DNA from: Hydrogenophaga sp. 2FB
GTDB taxonomy: Bacteria; Pseudomonadota; Gammaproteobacteria; Burkholderiales; Burkholderiaceae_C
Reading direction: 5' to 3'
NCBI RefSeq assembly: GCF_005503365.1
Contig: NZ_SCML01000010.1
Location: 80,001 to 126,222, forward strand
DNA: 46,222 nt
Part shown: one piece after another, positions 41,892-46,222 of the stretch
How the letters are laid out: the number at the start of each line of letters is the position of its first letter
How positions within the stretch are numbered: position 1 is the stretch's first letter
The notes under the pieces: model-generated
Databases searched by the model: none
What the model saw: only the letters and a program-made list of their open reading frames with translations
What the model was told of the DNA's origin: nothing
Translations under genes and position numbers: made by a program

Positions 41892-44183
41892 TCAATTAGC
41901 AACTGCGAATGATAGCGACACTTGGGCGCCAATCACTTTGCCTTCGGTCAAGCGGTTGCTCAGGTCGACCCGACCGCCGTGTTCGTCCATGATTTTCTTG
42001 ACCACCGCCAAGCCGAGGCCCGTGCCTTTGACCTTGGTAGTGACGTATGGCTCGAAGGCGCGCTTGAGGATGTGCTCCGCAAAACCCGGGCCTTCGTCAA
42101 GCACGGACAGGCGCACCCACTGGCCGGAGTCGGAGCGCCTTGTGCGCAGAACCACCTGCGCGCCGGGTATGCCGGCCATGGCGTCTTGCGCGTTCTGCAC
42201 CAGGTTGTGCAACGTCTGGCGCACCTGCTGCACGTCGGCCTGGGCCTTGGGCAGGTTGTCGGCGAGATCGAGTTGCACCGGCACCGTGGCGTTGTCGTAG
42301 AGCCCGACGATGTCGCGCACCACGGCGTTGAGGTCTGTCGGGGCGAGCCGTGCAGCGGGTAGGCGCGCGTAGTCCCGGAACTCGTTGACCAGGCGCTTCA
42401 TGGCGTCGACCTGGTCCACGATGGTACGCACCGATTTGTTGAGGATGGCTTGCTCGGGTGGCTGGACCTTGCCGTCGAGTTTCATCGCGAGGCGCTCGGC
42501 CGAGAGCTGGATGGGCGTGAGCGGGTTCTTGATTTCGTGCGCAAGGCGGCGCGCCACTTCACCCCAGGCCTTGGCGCGCTGGGCCGAGACCATTTCGGAC
42601 ACATCGTCGAACACCAGCAGGCGTTCGTTGTTGGGCAGCAGCGCGCCGCGCGCGATCAGGGTGATGCCTTGTTCGAAGGGGGTGTTGCCGTCGGCGTTGA
42701 GTTCGAACGACTGTTGCCAATACCCGCCTTCGTGTTGCGCCTGGTCCGACAGGAAGCGCTCGAACTGCTGCAGCACGCCAGCGGCAAAGGCCTCGAGGCC
42801 GGGCACCAGCGCGAGGGGCTTGCCCAGGTGCAGCGCGAGCGGCGTGTGCAGAATGCGCGCGGCACCGGGGTTCACGCTTTGCACGCTGCCGTCCTCGCTG
42901 AGCACGACGACGCCGGCGGTCAGGTTGTCGAGGATGGTTTGCAGGTTGTCGCGCGCGGCGTCGACCTGCTCCATGCTCTGCTGCACGGCGGCGCGCGCGT
43001 CCGCCAGGTCTTGCGTCATGTGCGCGAAGGTGCGGGTGAGGCTGGCGAGTTCGTCGCGCGAGGTCAGCGCGGTTTTGGGCGACAGGTTGCCCGCCGCCAC
43101 CTCGCGCATGCCCTCGGCCAGCACCAGCAGCGGGCGCACCAGCTGGTTGCCCAGCAGCACGGCGAGCAGCACCGCGCCGAACACGGCCAGGAACAACGCG
43201 AGCGTGAGCGTGCCGATGTACATGCGGCGCAGGCCTTCGCGGGTGAGCGCACGCTCCTGGTATTCGCGGTTGGCCACCTGCACCGCGAGGGCGTCGGTCA
43301 CGAGCGCTTCGGGCAACGGCCCTACCACCTGCAGGTAACGCGACTCGGCGTTGAATCCGAAGCTGGGCGGGCTGACCAAGGCCAGCACCTTGATGCGCGG
43401 CTGGCTGGCGGCGATCTGCGCCGCGATCTCGCCGCCGCCGCTGTCTTCCTCCAGCCCTTCGATCTGCGCGACCACGCGCGCGCTGCGGACATTGCGCAGT
43501 TGCGCGGCGGTGGGGCGCTCGGGGTTGATGTCGAAGCGGGAAGCGCCTGAGCTGCCGAGGGCCTGGCCGCTGCCACTCCAGAGCACGAGGTCGGTCACAC
43601 CGAGTTGTTCGCGCACGCGCTCCAGGGACAGCACGGCCGCCGAGTTGGGCAGGCGCGAGAGGCCATCGGCGGCGATGCGGGTCTTGCTGCTGAGATCGGC
43701 AGCGAGCGTGTCGAGCGTGGTGCGCCCGAGGTTCAGGCCCGCGGCCAGCGCGGACTCCACGCGCACATCGAACCAGCTTTCGATCGAACGCGAGACGAAC
43801 TGGTAGGACACGGTGTAGATCAGCAGACCGGGCAGGATGCCGACCAGGCCAATGATGGCGGCGAGCTTGATCAGCAGCCGGCTGCCGAACTTGCCGCGTT
43901 TGAGGCGCAGGGTCAGGCGCATCGCCAGCCACAGGATGACGAGCAGCAGGAAGGCGGCCACGGCCACGTTGATCACCACGAGCCAGGTGAAGTTCTGTTC
44001 GTAGAGCGCGCGGTTGTTGGTGGCCAGCGTGAGCAGGAACAGCAGCACCATGCCCACGCCGGTCATGAACACCAGGCCGGCGCCAATGGCCCAGCGCACG
44101 GCGGCGGGTTTCGACTTGGGCGCGGTGGTGTGGACCGGGATCACGATGGGGTCCTGGCCGGATCGGTCGTGTGCGCTAGCCAT
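41892..44183 (-). CDS. NtrY-like membrane sensor histidine kinase
   Basis: The protein has about 763 residues. Three or four transmembrane helices near the N-terminus (about 30-120) and one at about 325-345 enclose a large extracytoplasmic region (about 130-320). Then follow HAMP (about 347-400), PAS (about 410-520), HisKA with RRLAHEIKNPLTPIQLSAERL and HATPase with NLVQNAQDA, DEGPGF and KGTGLGLAVVKK. These are the hallmarks of NtrY, the nitrogen- or redox-related sensor. ATG 44183 is used; GTG 44189 is two codons earlier. DUF4390 ends 9 bp before this start, so rsmB-DUF4390-ntrY-ntrX form one leftward operon. Confidence 0.92.
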   Translation of the reverse strand: MASAHDRSGQDPIVIPVHTTAPKSKPAAVRWAIGAGLVFMTGVGMVLLFLLTLATNNRALYEQNFTWLVVINVAVAAFLLLVILWLAMRLTLRLKRGKFGSRLLIKLAAIIGLVGILPGLLIYTVSYQFVSRSIESWFDVRVESALAAGLNLGRTTLDTLAADLSSKTRIAADGLSRLPNSAAVLSLERVREQLGVTDLVLWSGSGQALGSSGASRFDINPERPTAAQLRNVRSARVVAQIEGLEEDSGGGEIAAQIAASQPRIKVLALVSPPSFGFNAESRYLQVVGPLPEALVTDALAVQVANREYQERALTREGLRRMYIGTLTLALFLAVFGAVLLAVLLGNQLVRPLLVLAEGMREVAAGNLSPKTALTSRDELASLTRTFAHMTQDLADARAAVQQSMEQVDAARDNLQTILDNLTAGVVVLSEDGSVQSVNPGAARILHTPLALHLGKPLALVPGLEAFAAGVLQQFERFLSDQAQHEGGYWQQSFELNADGNTPFEQGITLIARGALLPNNERLLVFDDVSEMVSAQRAKAWGEVARRLAHEIKNPLTPIQLSAERLAMKLDGKVQPPEQAILNKSVRTIVDQVDAMKRLVNEFRDYARLPAARLAPTDLNAVVRDIVGLYDNATVPVQLDLADNLPKAQADVQQVRQTLHNLVQNAQDAMAGIPGAQVVLRTRRSDSGQWVRLSVLDEGPGFAEHILKRAFEPYVTTKVKGTGLGLAVVKKIMDEHGGRVDLSNRLTEGKVIGAQVSLSFAVAN

Positions 44184-44192
44184 GGTCACCGA

Positions 44193-44870
44193 TCAGCGTG
44201 TGGGCTCACGCGCGGGACCCTCCCCGGTGACCTCGGCGGCGTGAACGCCTGGGGGGTCCGGGGTTTTGTCGGGCTCGGCGCGTTGGGGCACCGGCAGCGT
44301 GTGCCGGGACTCGACGGTCCATTCGGGCTGGTTGCCCATGCCGATCTGGAACGGGCGCGGCAGCAGGGAGAGATCCAGGCGGAAGGAGAATTCGACTTCG
44401 TGGTCGGCGCCGGGCTCGAGCCGGTTCGCATCGGCCAGCTTCCAGCGCACGACCCGCCCCACCCCGGCCAAGGCTTCGTTCAACGAATCGAAGTTCTGGT
44501 GCAGGGCATATTGCAGACCGGCGCCACCCGAGCCGGCCGCGGCGTCGTTGGACAAGCTCACGCGCCAGCGCCGGGTGAGCGGCTGGTAGGCCAGGCGCAG
44601 CGTGCGCGTGGCGCTGGCCACGCGTTTGTCGGCCCAGTACCAGCGGGAGCGGTAAATGTCGGCATGCCACACGAAATAGAGGGGAACGGCCTTGTACAAG
44701 GCGTCTTCTACCTCGGTGGCGGGTTGCAGCTCCATGCGGGCGGAGAGGAACAGGGCTTCGGGCGTGCGCAGCAGCGTCAGCTGTTGCACCTGGGGCGCCT
44801 GCGCATGGGCGGGCCAGAAGGCCAGCAATGACCACATCAACGCCACGCAGAGTGCGCGCCACCAGGTCAT
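44193..44870 (-). CDS. DUF4390 domain protein
   Basis: This 225-residue protein has a signal peptide (LCVALMWSLLAFWPAHAQA) and a DUF4390 domain: QQLTLLRTPEALFLSARMEL, ALYKAVPLYFVWHADIYRSRWYW in separate pieces, and LPRPFQIGMGNQPEWTVES. It is probably periplasmic or membrane-attached with unknown role; it regularly accompanies NtrY-type kinases, which suggests a function linked to the sensor (inference). The ATG 44870 lies 34 bp after the rsmB stop; an in-frame ATG at 44933 would overlap rsmB by 29 bp. The upstream frame continues antisense-free but lacks similarity. Confidence 0.85.
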   Translation of the reverse strand: MTWWRALCVALMWSLLAFWPAHAQAPQVQQLTLLRTPEALFLSARMELQPATEVEDALYKAVPLYFVWHADIYRSRWYWADKRVASATRTLRLAYQPLTRRWRVSLSNDAAAGSGGAGLQYALHQNFDSLNEALAGVGRVVRWKLADANRLEPGADHEVEFSFRLDLSLLPRPFQIGMGNQPEWTVESRHTLPVPQRAEPDKTPDPPGVHAAEVTGEGPAREPTR

Positions 44871-44904
44871 GGCGCGGGCCCTGCGGTGGGCGTGGGGCGT
44901 CGGA

Positions 44905-46222
44905 TCAAGGTTGGGCCTTGTCGATGCGGGCATAGAAAAAACCGTCGTGTCCACCCGATCGATTGTCGTTGAACTGCCCTGGCGGGGCGGCCAAACCGGG
45001 CAGCAAATGCCCTGGTGACAGCCAATGGAGCGCATCACTGTGGCGCCCAAGGAACGCCTGGACCTGTCCGGCCCCCTCGGCCCGGAACACCGAGCAGGTG
45101 GCGTACAACAAACGTCCGCCGGGTTTGAGCAGCGGCCACAGCGCTTCGAGCAAGGCGCGCTGGGTGGCCACGAGCGCATCCACGTCGCTGGCGCGGCGCA
45201 ACCAGCGCACGTCCGGGTGGCGGCGCACGATGCCCGAGGCGGTGCAGGGGGCGTCGAGCAGGATGGCGTCGAACGGTTCGCCATCCCACCAGGCAGCGGG
45301 TTTTGCCGCATCGGCGCTGCGCACGTCGGCGCGCAGGCCCAGGCGCCGCAAGGTGTCTTCAATGCGCTCGCAGCGGCTTGGGTCGACATCAATGGCCAGC
45401 AGGTTGAGGTCGGCGCGCTCGAGCAGATGCGCGGTCTTGCCGCCGGGGGCGGCGCAGGCGTCGAGCACGCGGTCGGTGGCGGTCCAGGCGCGGTCCTCGA
45501 GCAACAGCTCGGCGGCCATCTGGGCGGCGCCGTCCTGCACAGAACAATGGCCGTCGGCAAAACCGGGCAGGCGCTCGACCGGCTGGGGCGCTTCCATCAC
45601 CAGGCCATCACGGCCGATGGGCGTGGACGCCAGGCCAATCGCCTGCAAGGCTTCCTGGTAGGCGGCGCGGTCCACGCGGCGCCGGTTCACGCGCAAGGCC
45701 ATCGGGCCCGGCTGGTTGTTGGCATCCAGAATGGCTTGCCAATGATCGGGGTGGTCGCGCTGCAACCGCTCGATCCACCACAGCGGGTGGTTCCAGCGCG
45801 CGACCAGATCGGCCTCGATTTCAAGGAGCAGGTCGGCGCTTTCGCGCAGGAAGCGCCGCAGGCAGGCATTGACAAAGGAGGCCTGGCGCTCGGTCTGGCG
45901 GTCCTGCCGGGCCGCTTCCACCGCCTGGTTCACCACCGTGTGGGCGGGGTACCGCGGCGCCTGTTCGTTGGCGGGCTCCAGCAACAGCGCCACCGCACTG
46001 TTCAACAAGGCCTGCACGGGTGGTGAGGGCTTGCGTTGGGCGAGCAGCTTCACCAGGGCGCGCGCGGTGCCCAGGTGGCGCAGGACGTGAAAGGTCAGCG
46101 CCTGCACGCCGGGGCGCAGCGCAGGCGGCAGCGCGGGCAGCACTTCGCTGAGCGAACGGCCTTGCTCGACCGCCAGCACGCAACTGGCGGTGTGGCGCAG
46201 TTGGGTGGCCAGGGTGGGGCCC
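44905..46222 (-). CDS. rsmB: 16S rRNA (cytosine-967-C5)-methyltransferase, 5' end cut
   Basis: At least 438 residues are present; the frame runs through the right window edge (GPTLATQLRHTASCVLAV continues upstream of the internal GTG at 46179), so the start is outside. An N-terminal NusB-like helical domain (about first 140 residues) is followed by an RNA-m5C methyltransferase domain: DACAAPGGKTAHLLE (SAM binding), LLDAPCTASGIVRRHPD with one catalytic-region Cys and YATCSVF with the nucleophile Cys. It methylates C967 of 16S rRNA in the cytoplasm. It heads the operon with DUF4390 and the NtrYX-like pair. Confidence 0.95.
   Translation of the reverse strand, partial: GPTLATQLRHTASCVLAVEQGRSLSEVLPALPPALRPGVQALTFHVLRHLGTARALVKLLAQRKPSPPVQALLNSAVALLLEPANEQAPRYPAHTVVNQAVEAARQDRQTERQASFVNACLRRFLRESADLLLEIEADLVARWNHPLWWIERLQRDHPDHWQAILDANNQPGPMALRVNRRRVDRAAYQEALQAIGLASTPIGRDGLVMEAPQPVERLPGFADGHCSVQDGAAQMAAELLLEDRAWTATDRVLDACAAPGGKTAHLLERADLNLLAIDVDPSRCERIEDTLRRLGLRADVRSADAAKPAAWWDGEPFDAILLDAPCTASGIVRRHPDVRWLRRASDVDALVATQRALLEALWPLLKPGGRLLYATCSVFRAEGAGQVQAFLGRHSDALHWLSPGHLLPGLAAPPGQFNDNRSGGHDGFFYARIDKAQP

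Overview
This 46.2 kb window is GC-rich bacterial chromosome. The gene content, the 16S rRNA 5' end and several gene orders (rsmB-DUF4390-ntrY-ntrX, hemE-priA, orphan TctBA and Bug transport parts) point to Burkholderiales, most likely Comamonadaceae of a Hydrogenophaga/Acidovorax type. That placement comes from recognised patterns and was not checked by a search. No phage, transposase, integrase or CRISPR array is visible. The window is mostly ordinary chromosome with a few accessory modules.

Layout. 1-586: 5' end of a leftward rRNA operon with leader and two tandem promoters. 587-4753: Uup-type ABC-F ATPase and a soluble hybrid histidine kinase (PAS-HisKA-HATPase-REC-Hpt). 4765-12801: a MocR-type regulator divergent from an eight-gene, tightly coupled operon (LysE exporter, EamA permease, fold-type-I aminotransferase, GST, PhzF-like protein, cupin, glyoxalase-like protein, fold-type-II dehydratase). 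12887-17128: OmpR-type two-component pair followed by TctB/TctA. 17132-23200: membrane hybrid kinase, histidine phosphatase, creatininase-family amidohydrolase, AlaX-type tRNA editing protein, cyclopropane-fatty-acid synthase-like methyltransferase. 23429-30028: DsbD-like reductase, redoxin, hemE, a 378-bp intergenic region with two DnaA boxes, and priA. 30113-32131: a GAF protein coupled to a degenerate receiver, divergent from a secreted metallo-beta-lactamase-fold hydrolase. 32128-35464: a leftward three-gene module (Bug receptor, LVIVD-type beta-propeller, COG0523/CobW GTPase). 35743-40930: AEC transporter, Rep-type helicase, a secreted unknown protein, a GNAT-like protein, a 133-residue unknown protein. 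41029-46222: tRNA-Phe(GAA), then ntrX-like, ntrY-like, DUF4390 and rsmB (cut by the window end), all leftward.

The best leads are: (i) the MocR-controlled amino-acid export/transformation operon, whose enzyme set matches no pathway I can name; (ii) palindromic repeat elements that sit in frame inside two genes (the PhzF-like gene and priA), with a related two-hairpin copy just downstream of priA; (iii) the Bug/LVIVD/CobW module with a perfect 15-bp palindrome upstream; (iv) the hemE-priA intergenic region with two consensus DnaA boxes; and (v) a GAF protein coupled to a receiver that lacks its phosphoacceptor. Gene functions are family-level assignments from motifs read by eye; starts marked uncertain should be treated so.
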